A program made the position numbers and the translations under genes. Under the pieces are notes generated by a model. That model worked only from the letters and a program-made list of their open reading frames with translations, had not been told where the DNA came from and made no database searches. A stretch of DNA of 11,040 nt from assembly GCA_014523625.1 (NCBI GenBank), contig JAATVP010000133.1, positions 1 through 11,040 on the forward strand, written 5' to 3'. Numbering within the stretch: position 1 is the stretch's first letter; every line of letters starts with the position of its first letter. Origin of the DNA: Nitrososphaerales archaeon TH5896. GTDB lineage: Archaea > Thermoproteota > Nitrososphaeria > Nitrososphaerales > Nitrososphaeraceae. Positions 5,491 through 11,040 of this stretch are shown here, one piece after another.

Positions 5491-6225
5491 TTATTTGGCC
5501 CGAGTCCCAGACCAAACAAGTGTGTGAAGCCTAACTGATAATCTGTAACCATTCGATAGACAGATTTCTGCCAACCATTTGGATTTCTCCATAATTTCTT
5601 CAGCAGAATTCCCTTCGGGCATCAAGATAATTCTTTGACTCTTCAGCGTATACTTTCCAATCAAAGTTTTTACCTCTGCTATGTCGGACTGATTGCAAAT
5701 AACAAATTTCATAAATGCTTTAGAATTCTTCGCATAATATTCCATGCAGCTTTGGACTTCTCTGTACTGTTTCGAAATCGATGAATTCTGAAGCTTTGGC
5801 GAGACATTCCACCGGTCGACAAATCTCTCTAGCGTCTCTGAAGGAAGAATAGTGCCATTCGTTTCAACTTCAATAAAATAGTCCTCCTTCTTCAGGTTGG
5901 AAAGTAAGGGAATAAGCTTCGTCTGTTGTATGAGAGGTTCGCCGCCGGTGATCACACAATGTTTGGTGTCGAACTCTGATATTTGTTCCTGAATTGCGGG
6001 TATTGTCATTTCTGAAACCTCTCTATCGTAATCGTAATGACTCCAGTCCCATGTGTATTTCGTGTCACACCATATGCACGACAGATTACATAAAGCAGTT
6101 CGTATGAATACTGCCGGTTTTCCTGCATCAATCCCCTCCCCCTGTAATGAATAAAATATTTCACTAAGCTTGAGAGTCCCAACATATGATGACACAGGTT
6201 GAGATATTCTCATAACTTTAGCCAA
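5491..6225 (-). CDS. queE: 7-carboxy-7-deazaguanine synthase QueE (radical SAM)
   Basis: QueE converts 6-carboxytetrahydropterin to 7-carboxy-7-deazaguanine with S-adenosylmethionine, a 4Fe-4S cluster and Mg2+. In archaea this leads through preQ0 to archaeosine in tRNA. The 244-residue length fits the family. Visible marks are SLQGEG (26-31), the radical SAM cysteines C46-x3-C50-x2-C53 followed by DT, GGEP (94-97), EVETNGT (119-125) and the NVSPKL segment (140-145). The start is TTG 6225, because GGAGGA stands five bases before it; the ATG at 6213 lacks such a site. No queC, queD or tgt gene is nearby, so the pathway must be encoded elsewhere. Direct repeats lie upstream at 6261-6342. Confidence 0.93.
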   Translation of the reverse strand: MAKVMRISQPVSSYVGTLKLSEIFYSLQGEGIDAGKPAVFIRTALCNLSCIWCDTKYTWDWSHYDYDREVSEMTIPAIQEQISEFDTKHCVITGGEPLIQQTKLIPLLSNLKKEDYFIEVETNGTILPSETLERFVDRWNVSPKLQNSSISKQYREVQSCMEYYAKNSKAFMKFVICNQSDIAEVKTLIGKYTLKSQRIILMPEGNSAEEIMEKSKWLAEICLSNGYRLSVRLHTLVWSGTRAK

Positions 6226-6230
6226 TTCAC

Positions 6231-6236
6231 TCCTCC
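6231..6236 (-). promoter_or_regulatory. Strong Shine-Dalgarno site that fixes the TTG start of queE
   Basis: GGAGGA on the minus strand is separated by five bases (GTGAA) from the TTG at 6225. It is the clearest ribosome binding site in the window and implies a leadered mRNA. A TATA-like TTATAC lies at about 6282-6287. Confidence 0.7.
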
Positions 6237-6260
6237 AAGCAGATGTTAAAGGTTTCTTCT

Positions 6261-6342
6261 TAATATCTGTTAGAACAGGTGTATAACTTTCTTAACTAGG
6301 ATTATTTAAGGTAGGTGTATGTCTATCCTAATATCTGTTAGA
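6261..6342. repeat. Two 14-bp direct repeats upstream of queE
   Basis: TAATATCTGTTAGA occurs at 6261-6274 and again at 6329-6342. A second pair, AGGTGTAT, occurs at 6277-6284 and 6313-6320 between them. They lie around the likely queE promoter and could be regulator sites or traces of a local duplication. Confidence 0.5.
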
Positions 6343-7024
6343 GAATCTGTTGCAATATTGAAGGACTTTACTGGAGAATATCATATAATTAGAAATCCTT
6401 GGGGGAATATATAATTCGATTTTTACAAATTGGCATGATAATCATTAAAGATCGGATCCCTATTTAGTATGGTAAACATACGACAAGCTGAGGATCTATT
6501 AGCAAATAGTCAGCTTACCAACATATACTTGCCAATATCAATAAGTATCTGGAAATGCCTAATTATGATGTAGTGATAATTTTCCAGTATCTATGTTACT
6601 AATATCAATATCATTGCTTTTTTGCATCAAAGGACAATCGAAGGTGATAGAGGACATGAATATCTATCGTAACTTAATTAATGAGTCATAAGAAAACCTA
6701 GAAACAACCAATCTACACTGGTACTATAATGTTCTTATAACTAGATGATTGTTATTATTATCTTCTAGACAGAAAAATAGTCATAGATTGGGTAGTGATA
6801 TCCAACTAAATAGGCAATCGTGCCGTCGGGTGGATTGAGATATTTAGCTTAGCATATACATTCCTATAAACGGTAAGGATTAACATTGCTACCAATTAAT
6901 GAAATTCAGTATTGATCTCTATAACACGCTCAATCTCCTAAAATTATAAATGAACTTATGTGCATCACTTATCTCAAACAACTAGATTTCAGTGTGCTTG
7001 ACTTGATTGTAACCTTCTTACTGA
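6343..7024. other. 680-nt AT-rich stretch without a recognisable gene
   Basis: No frame of convincing length or composition is present. The best is a 34-codon ORF from ATG 6469 that I would not call. Promoter-like boxes occur, for example AATATATAATTC near 6406 on the plus strand. A short inverted pair GGCA/TGCC lies near 6814-6825. The plus-strand frame at 6958-7146 mostly overlaps the minus-strand gene at 7025 and is rejected. A small RNA is possible, but no tRNA or other known RNA fold was recognised. Confidence 0.5.
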
Positions 7025-7366
7025 TCAGAAAGGAAATGTATAAGTCACCTTTTCTAATTCTAGTATCGGAACGTACAAGGAGAGAGTATCGGTCCCTAGT
7101 GTGTCAACGTAAACAAACTCCCCTGTCAGTCTCTTTAGTTCAATGAATTTCTTTTCTGGTTTACTGGATTGCACAACATAGTGCACTGTAGAAGTACCGA
7201 CCGCCCCAGTTTGAATAAATAAGATTTCTCTACTATCTTGTTGTAAATGATATAACATAGGAGTCAATCCAAGTGCAGACTGAGATGAATAAACTATTAC
7301 TTTCAACATGTCTTCCAGAGACTTGTATTTGAGATATACTGCATCGTTGTGGTCGCTTGCTGACAT
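7025..7366 (-). CDS. Unknown soluble protein, 113 residues
   Basis: I do not recognise the family. The product starts MSASDHNDAVYLKYKSLEDM, with a helix at about 15-28. It then reads as alternating beta strands: REILFIQTG (about 46-54), STVHYVVQSS (about 59-68), KFIELKRL (about 73-80) and a hydrophobic end (SLYVPILELEKVTYTF). It has no Cys, no signal peptide and no membrane segment. ATG 7366 is a clear start, about seven nt behind the transcript start predicted from the TATA-like box at 7396-7403. It lies downstream of the phasin-like gene but behind that gene's T-run terminator, so it is probably a unit of its own. Confidence 0.6.
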   Translation of the reverse strand: MSASDHNDAVYLKYKSLEDMLKVIVYSSQSALGLTPMLYHLQQDSREILFIQTGAVGTSTVHYVVQSSKPEKKFIELKRLTGEFVYVDTLGTDTLSLYVPILELEKVTYTFPF

Positions 7367-7395
7367 ATTTAATGGAAGGTTAGAATACTCCTTGG

Positions 7396-7403
7396 TATTT
7401 TAT
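7396..7403 (-). promoter_or_regulatory. TATA-like box for the gene at 7366
   Basis: ATAAAATA on the minus strand predicts a transcript start near 7373, a few bases before ATG 7366. Confidence 0.4.
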
Positions 7404-7583
7404 CTTTCCTTTACTGCTCCTGCCCCAAGCTTTCCTCTTTTTTCAGGTTCCTGACTCTAACCTGTAAACTAGTCGGTTCAAAAAAATAGAATCTCATTAT
7501 TAAACGTAGATTGAAATTCTGTAAAAGTGAAAAATAGTAAAGCCTTTAATCGGTCTAGAAAGGATGAAATGAATATACTGAAG

Positions 7584-7610
7584 AAAAAAGTTAAAAAAGG
7601 AAGATAAAAA
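7584..7610 (-). terminator. Multiple T-run terminator after the phasin-like gene
   Basis: On the minus strand three T-runs (T5 at 7606-7610, T6 at 7593-7598 and T6 at 7584-7589) follow the TAG at 7640-7642 within 60 bases. Repeated T-runs are sufficient for archaeal termination; no hairpin is needed. Confidence 0.6.
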
Positions 7611-7639
7611 TTCTTACAGTCTAGTATCCCCATACTCCT

Positions 7640-8122
7640 CTAAGGTTTTGTAAAGAATTGTTTTTGCTGTTGTTGGGACACATTATAGTATGTATTCCAA
7701 GCCTTTGCGATATTCGTATTATACTCAGTTATTGTATCTACAGTCCTATTGTATACCTTAAGGTTCTCTCTTGCCGCATCAATAGCATTAATGGTCAATT
7801 GATTGTTGATATCTATTGCTTTTATTGCGTTGTTTGTGAAGTCAGATGTCTGTCTAGCCATTTGGTCTGATACGACTGAAGAGCTCGGAAGCGTGTTCCA
7901 GGTATCACCTACAAACTGCTTTTGAACAGCAAAAGTAGTATGTACTACATTCTTCACCGTCTGGATATAATCAAGCTGCAGGTTTGATATTGACTGTGAA
8001 TATTGTGGTTGGGCCTTAGCAACTTCGTCGATAGCTCTCATAAAACTGTCTCGAACCGTCTCGTATGCTGTGTCCACTTCTCTCGCTTTCACGTTGCCGC
8101 TTACTGATTCTTTATCTACCAT
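7640..8122 (-). CDS. Phasin-like helical protein
   Basis: The 160-residue product is almost wholly helical and amphipathic, without Cys, signal peptide or membrane segment. Segments such as AYETVRDSFMRAIDEVAKAQ (19-38), LQLDYIQTVKNVVHTTFAVQ (48-67) and NNQLTINAIDAARENLKVYN recall phasins and PhaE-type proteins that coat or help polymerise polyhydroxyalkanoate granules. The C-terminus is Gln-rich (SQQQQKQFF). Some Nitrososphaerales carry PHA synthase genes, so a granule role is reasonable, but no phaC is in this window. Phasin similarity is easily imitated by any helical-bundle protein. The start at ATG 8122 is supported by a very good TATA box about 35 bases before it. Promoter and terminator together suggest a well-expressed single gene. 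Confidence 0.6.
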   Translation of the reverse strand: MVDKESVSGNVKAREVDTAYETVRDSFMRAIDEVAKAQPQYSQSISNLQLDYIQTVKNVVHTTFAVQKQFVGDTWNTLPSSSVVSDQMARQTSDFTNNAIKAIDINNQLTINAIDAARENLKVYNRTVDTITEYNTNIAKAWNTYYNVSQQQQKQFFTKP

Positions 8123-8153
8123 TTTGCAACTAATTTTAGTATGTCATATCTAT

Positions 8154-8161
8154 TATATATA
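8154..8161 (-). promoter_or_regulatory. Strong TATA box for the phasin-like gene
   Basis: TATATATA is centred near 8157, predicting a transcript start near 8131 and a leader of about eight bases before ATG 8122. Confidence 0.6.
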
Positions 8162-8316
8162 GCTTGGCAATAAATGGTATTAATTGGCAAATAGATCCAT
8201 GTTCTAGCTTTATGATTTGTGCATAAACCGAACAACTCTGAGTTTTGCCATCGTAAGACTAGGTCATCGAAAATCCTCTCTTGTCAGCTAGCATAGACAT
8301 CTGAATGACAGCCTAA

Positions 8317-8871
8317 CTACTCGTTATTTTCTTCTGACTTGGAAATTACATATAACCCGTGGGCTGAGATTAGAAAGGCAGCAAAGGACATTTTAGTCGC
8401 AAAAACCAGATTCCAGGGAGTCTCCGGATTAGGGTATGGTACATTGATGTCATCCAGTCTTAGCAATCCATTGGTCATATCAGTTGTGATAAATGAGTTC
8501 CAAACTACAAAATTGTAGATGAATTCGTAGAACGCTGTAATCGCAATGGCAAGTATAATGAGCTGAAAAAGAGCCTTCCATGACTTCGGTAGTTTTTTTG
8601 CCTGAGCTCCACCTATCTTAGTGACACAATACCAACCTACAACGGTAACTATCATAAGATAGGTAACCAATTTCGCTAAACCAGGCATCGGAAATTCAGT
8701 ATCTACCAGCACTTCTCCGATAACAATTCTCCCCGTGCTCAAATACTCAGCTACGCTCAGAACCAGTGCGTAAGTAAAGATGATCAACATGGTCGCAGCA
8801 CAGAAGTAAAAGGTATAAAGATAAATCTTCCTTGCTCTCAATTCGTCCTTTTTGAGGCTTGGGTTCTGCAT
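8317..8871 (-). CDS. Four-helix integral membrane protein of unknown function, 184 residues
   Basis: Hydrophobic segments lie at about 17-40 (LYTFYFCAATMLIIFTYALV), 65-85, 100-125 (LFQLIILAIAITAFYEFIYN) and 153-176. Between the third and fourth is an extracytoplasmic-looking loop with Asp and Pro (LDDINVPYPNPETPWN). The N-terminus is basic and the C-terminus acidic (SKSEENNE). I do not recognise the family; it is not AmoA, AmoB or AmoC. The frame is open to a GTG at 8928 (203 residues), but a TATA box at 8903-8910 lies inside that extension. The predicted transcript start near 8880 therefore makes ATG 8871 the right start. It lies alone, with a gap of almost 200 bases before the phasin-like gene. 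Confidence 0.7.
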   Translation of the reverse strand: MQNPSLKKDELRARKIYLYTFYFCAATMLIIFTYALVLSVAEYLSTGRIVIGEVLVDTEFPMPGLAKLVTYLMIVTVVGWYCVTKIGGAQAKKLPKSWKALFQLIILAIAITAFYEFIYNFVVWNSFITTDMTNGLLRLDDINVPYPNPETPWNLVFATKMSFAAFLISAHGLYVISKSEENNE

Positions 8872-8902
8872 CTTGTGACAGTCTTTGTTAATGACTAACG
8901 CT

Positions 8903-8910
8903 TTATATAA
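8903..8910 (-). promoter_or_regulatory. TATA box that decides the start of the membrane protein gene
   Basis: TTATATAA followed by AG on the minus strand is centred at 8906-8907 and predicts a transcript start near 8880, nine bases before ATG 8871. It excludes the longer GTG start at 8928. Confidence 0.6.
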
Positions 8911-9096
8911 TCTATATTTTAGCCTCACAGTTGCGCTAGAATTGAGATTCCAATCAATCTAAATCTGGTTCTAACTCTACTAGAATTCCAGTTCTACCGG
9001 AAATGGATTTCATTGAAGGTTTCAGATAGGAAGCTGCCAAGCATGTGATTTAATTTTACGATTAGTATCCTAATCAGATGGATATAGAATATGGAA

Positions 9097-9108
9097 CAGG
9101 ATATCCTG
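9097..9108. promoter_or_regulatory. 12-bp perfect palindrome before the deaminase promoter
   Basis: CAGGATATCCTG is fully self-complementary and ends eight bases before the TATA-like box at 9117. Position and symmetry suit a dimeric regulator site. A chance palindrome is possible. Confidence 0.3.
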
Positions 9109-9116
9109 AAAAACTC

Positions 9117-9122
9117 TTATAG
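9117..9122 (+). promoter_or_regulatory. TATA-like box for the dCMP deaminase gene
   Basis: TTATAG is centred near 9119-9120 and predicts a transcript start near 9146, about ten bases before ATG 9156. Confidence 0.4.
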
Positions 9123-9155
9123 TCATCGAGGATCGATTCCCATAGACAAGGATAG

Positions 9156-9692
9156 ATGGTAAGTAAGGAGAGTAGGCCAGACTGGGATGTATATTTTATG
9201 CTCCAAGCGGAAATAGCCAAACTCCGCTCAAATTGTCTAACAAGACAAGTAGGATGTGTCATAGTTCGTGAAAACAGACAAATCGCAACTGGATACAACG
9301 GCACGCCTTCTGGGATCAAGAACTGTTTCGAAGGCGGATGTTTGAGGTGTTTGGACCGTGCGAACGGTAAGATTAAGTCAGGAGTAGATCTTGAAAGATG
9401 TTTGTGTATGCATGCAGAGGCGAATGCTATGCTTCAATGTGCTGTTTTTGGTAATACAGGTAGTACTAGGGGTTCCACGTTATATTCGACTTATGCCCCA
9501 TGTCTGGAGTGTAGCAAAATGGCAGTAAGTGTAGGAATAGCCAAGGTGGTATCATTAGCGACATACCCTGAAGATGGGTCAGTTCTTTTGGCAAACGCTA
9601 GCGTGAATGTCACAAGAATAGACAGGTTTGAGTTAGAACGATGGCTGTCAGCTGTAGGAATGGGTACTACCACAATGAAGAATAAGAGTTGA
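9156..9692 (+). CDS. dCMP deaminase (zinc-dependent cytidine/deoxycytidylate deaminase family)
   Basis: The enzyme deaminates dCMP to dUMP, which supplies thymidylate synthesis in the cytosol. The 178-residue length is normal. The catalytic site is clear: H86-A-E88 in CMHAEANAM and P115-C116-x2-C119 in APCLECSK, together the zinc ligands and proton-shuttle Glu. The conserved TGYNGTPSG segment stands at 45-53, and extra cysteines in NCFEGGCLRC (56-65) fit the second zinc site seen in some members. ATG 9156 is the start, because TAG lies directly before it in frame. A weak AAGGAT precedes it. The gene is convergent with the SirB1-like gene. Activity on another deoxynucleotide cannot be excluded from the sequence. 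Confidence 0.9.
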   Translation: MVSKESRPDWDVYFMLQAEIAKLRSNCLTRQVGCVIVRENRQIATGYNGTPSGIKNCFEGGCLRCLDRANGKIKSGVDLERCLCMHAEANAMLQCAVFGNTGSTRGSTLYSTYAPCLECSKMAVSVGIAKVVSLATYPEDGSVLLANASVNVTRIDRFELERWLSAVGMGTTTMKNKS

Positions 9693-9806
9693 TTATCTAA
9701 ACTTAGACACAGTGAGAAACTAGGAGCTGCCATCTAAGGTTACCCAAGAAGGAGGTGAAGTCAGCAAATTGGTATTTGCCCAAAAATTTGATTTGTCCAA
9801 GGTGCT

Positions 9807-10673
9807 CTATTTGCTCTGAGAGCGAATTTGTCGAATTAATTCCAAGATCGTATCGGCGTCGTTTGCTTCTGGATGCATCTCCAAATACTTACTCAGCGTA
9901 GCAAGAGCCTCTAATTTTTGACCCCTTTTTAAGAAGATCATTCCCTTGTCTCTTACTGAATATGGGTTAGTTTCATCAATGCTAATTATCATTTCGTTTG
10001 CGAGTTCGGCTCTTTCAAGGTCGTTTGACTCGTAGAAGCTATTCTTAAGATTATTTAGGAGTCTTACAACTACCTGCGAAGCAGTCGCGTTACCGAGTAA
10101 TGCCCTAGTTAGCACCATATTTTGGCGAGGATACGATCGTTCCAATAACTCTTTTAGAGAATAATCATCCATGATTCGACCCATATTGAATGGATCGATA
10201 ACAATTTCCGCAGACTGATCGTCAAGAATGTATTTGACCAAAAAGTGAGCTGGAAAATTTACAGGAAACAGTGTGAAATCTAATCTAGATGCTATCCTCA
10301 TATATATGATAGACAGAGTTATCGGTATCCCCGTTTTTCTTTCAAGCACTATATTGAGATAATTGTTGGCAGGATTGTAATAGTCATGTGCATTAGGTTT
10401 GAACTTTACCTCATTGAAAAAGAAATCATTTATCTCTTCTATTAGTTGGGTTGGTCGTAAGCGATTGGGGGTCTTTACTTTTTGAGATAATCTATTACCC
10501 AATTCGTCTATCTGCTGTGAAGTGGATTTGATATCCAACTCGGGATAGGCCAGAATCCTTGATACATGCAACGAAAATTCAGTTAATCTACTATTATCCC
10601 CCTTCATTCGTATAGGAATTGCTACGGCGTTCTTCCAATCCTCGACGCAGCCTTGCAAATCAATTGCAGCCAA
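9807..10673 (-). CDS. SirB1-like protein: transglutaminase-like core plus TPR-like C-terminus
   Basis: The 288-residue product matches the SirB1/YchA family (Transglut_core2). The hallmark YYNPANNYLNIVLERKTGIP stands at 98-117, followed by ITLSIIYMRIASRL, FPAHFLVKY at 140-148 and IDPFN at 159-163. The C-terminal third (about 195-285) is helical with TPR-like spacing (SVRDKGMIFLKRGQKLEALA). A His (143) and Asp (160) of a transglutaminase-type triad can be placed, but the only Cys is C9, so the core cannot be a classical thiol enzyme. The molecular role of the family is not established. TTG 10673 is the only upstream start, since TGA lies directly before it. The TATA box at 10700-10706 makes the mRNA nearly leaderless. 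Confidence 0.85.
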   Translation of the reverse strand: MAAIDLQGCVEDWKNAVAIPIRMKGDNSRLTEFSLHVSRILAYPELDIKSTSQQIDELGNRLSQKVKTPNRLRPTQLIEEINDFFFNEVKFKPNAHDYYNPANNYLNIVLERKTGIPITLSIIYMRIASRLDFTLFPVNFPAHFLVKYILDDQSAEIVIDPFNMGRIMDDYSLKELLERSYPRQNMVLTRALLGNATASQVVVRLLNNLKNSFYESNDLERAELANEMIISIDETNPYSVRDKGMIFLKRGQKLEALATLSKYLEMHPEANDADTILELIRQIRSQSK

Positions 10674-10699
10674 TCAAGCTATAATTCCCGCTTTCTTAC

Positions 10700-10706
10700 T
10701 TATATC
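10700..10706 (-). promoter_or_regulatory. TATA box for the SirB1-like gene
   Basis: GATATAA on the minus strand is centred near 10703 and predicts a transcript start near 10676, just before TTG 10673. Confidence 0.5.
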
Positions 10707-10873
10707 TTAGCCAAGTGAATCAATGCTAATTGAACTTATTATATTGTTCTAACCGTCCTTAATCGAGATTACGACTAAAAAATAGATTAGGGCTAGCAAC
10801 TGAAGTGTCTAGTTTAAACTCATCAGCAAGTAATTAACAATACCGCTGTGCTTAGTATTCGTCTTTTTCGTGG

Positions 10874-11040
10874 CTAGTCGTATTGGATAAAACTTGGTTT
10901 TCCCGTCCTACGACTGGTCTGTATGTTTGCAGTTTGTGATGATGCTCGTGATAATCTATATCTCTTATATTCTTCATCTACTTCTATTGATGCTTTTAGT
11001 ATTCTGCTTTTTGCAGCAACAGATTTTGAAGATTGTAGAA
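10874..11040 (-). CDS. C-terminal end of an unknown protein (5' end outside the window)
   Basis: A minus-strand frame is open from the window edge to a TAG at 10874-10876 and gives 54 residues. It starts with a charged helical stretch (SVAAKSRILKASIEVDEEYK) and ends in a Ser/Thr/Arg-rich tail closing with SFIQYD. Composition and Arg codons (mostly AGA) resemble the real genes of the window. No family is recognised. A competing plus-strand frame starts at ATG 10923 behind a TATA-like GATAAAA at 10886-10892 and also stays open to the edge. Only one is likely real; I prefer the minus frame because it is longer and reads more like a protein. Confidence 0.4.
   Translation of the reverse strand, partial: LQSSKSVAAKSRILKASIEVDEEYKRYRLSRASSQTANIQTSRRTGKPSFIQYD

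Noticed and set aside
6958..7146. Plus-strand frame of 62 codons before and over the 113-residue gene
   Set aside because: More than half overlaps a better supported minus-strand gene with a clear ATG and promoter, and no promoter at the right distance was seen.
7444..7464. Inverted repeat CAGGTT / AACCTG with a nine-base loop
   Set aside because: It is not followed by a T-run on either strand, lies away from any promoter, and is short enough to be chance.
7658..7870. Plus-strand hydrophobic frame of 70 codons
   Set aside because: It is the antisense of the helical phasin-like protein, which produces a false hydrophobic Cys/Ile/Leu reading.
9125..9145. GATCGATTCCC resembling a tRNA T-loop
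   Set aside because: The flanks do not form a T-stem, and no D-arm, anticodon arm or acceptor stem is found around it.
9074..9733. Minus-strand frames of 81 and 80 codons over the dCMP deaminase gene
   Set aside because: They are antisense to a gene with intact HAE and PCxxC motifs.

Overview
The window looks like a chromosomal stretch of an ammonia-oxidising archaeon of the Nitrososphaeria (Thaumarchaeota), most like the AT-rich soil lineages around Nitrosocosmicus. This is inference. It rests on archaeal TATA boxes centred about 26-27 nt before likely transcript starts, transcripts that would be leaderless or nearly so, T-run terminators, frequent TTG starts, and the gene set: a secreted Asp-box propeller, a phasin-like protein, QueE, small zinc-finger proteins and a SirB1-like protein. 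No amo or ribosomal marker gene is present to settle the taxonomy. No rRNA, tRNA, CRISPR array, transposase or phage gene was found.

Left part (1-701): two adjacent genes encode low-complexity Pro/Ala and Gly/Asp/Asn repeat proteins that share nearly the same 27-bp repeats. Each ends in a small hairpin followed by a T-run. The first enters from outside the window. The second starts directly behind the first terminator and has no visible promoter or signal peptide.

Middle part (702-5490): a 120-residue unknown protein (983-1345, +); a gene-poor stretch; a C2H2-like zinc-finger protein with Glu in place of one Cys (1924-2421, -); a 62-residue treble-clef-like zinc protein (2797-2985, +); a YkgJ-type cysteine-cluster protein (3050-3787, -), possibly coupled to a tiny upstream ORF; and a secreted seven-unit Asp-box beta-propeller (3918-5186, -), whose palindromic TATA box may also face a small plus-strand ORF.

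Right part (5491-11040): queE for 7-deazaguanine (archaeosine precursor) synthesis; about 800 nt of AT-rich DNA with no recognisable gene; an unknown 112-113-residue protein; a phasin-like helical protein; a four-helix membrane protein whose start is re-called here; a dCMP deaminase; a convergent SirB1-like protein; and the C-terminal end of a minus-strand gene leaving the window.

Most genes appear to be single transcription units with their own TATA boxes, so there is little operon logic. No coherent new defence, mobile or biosynthetic system is evident. The most unusual locus is the repeat-protein pair at the left edge; the Glu-substituted zinc finger and the possible two-way promoter near 5222 come next.
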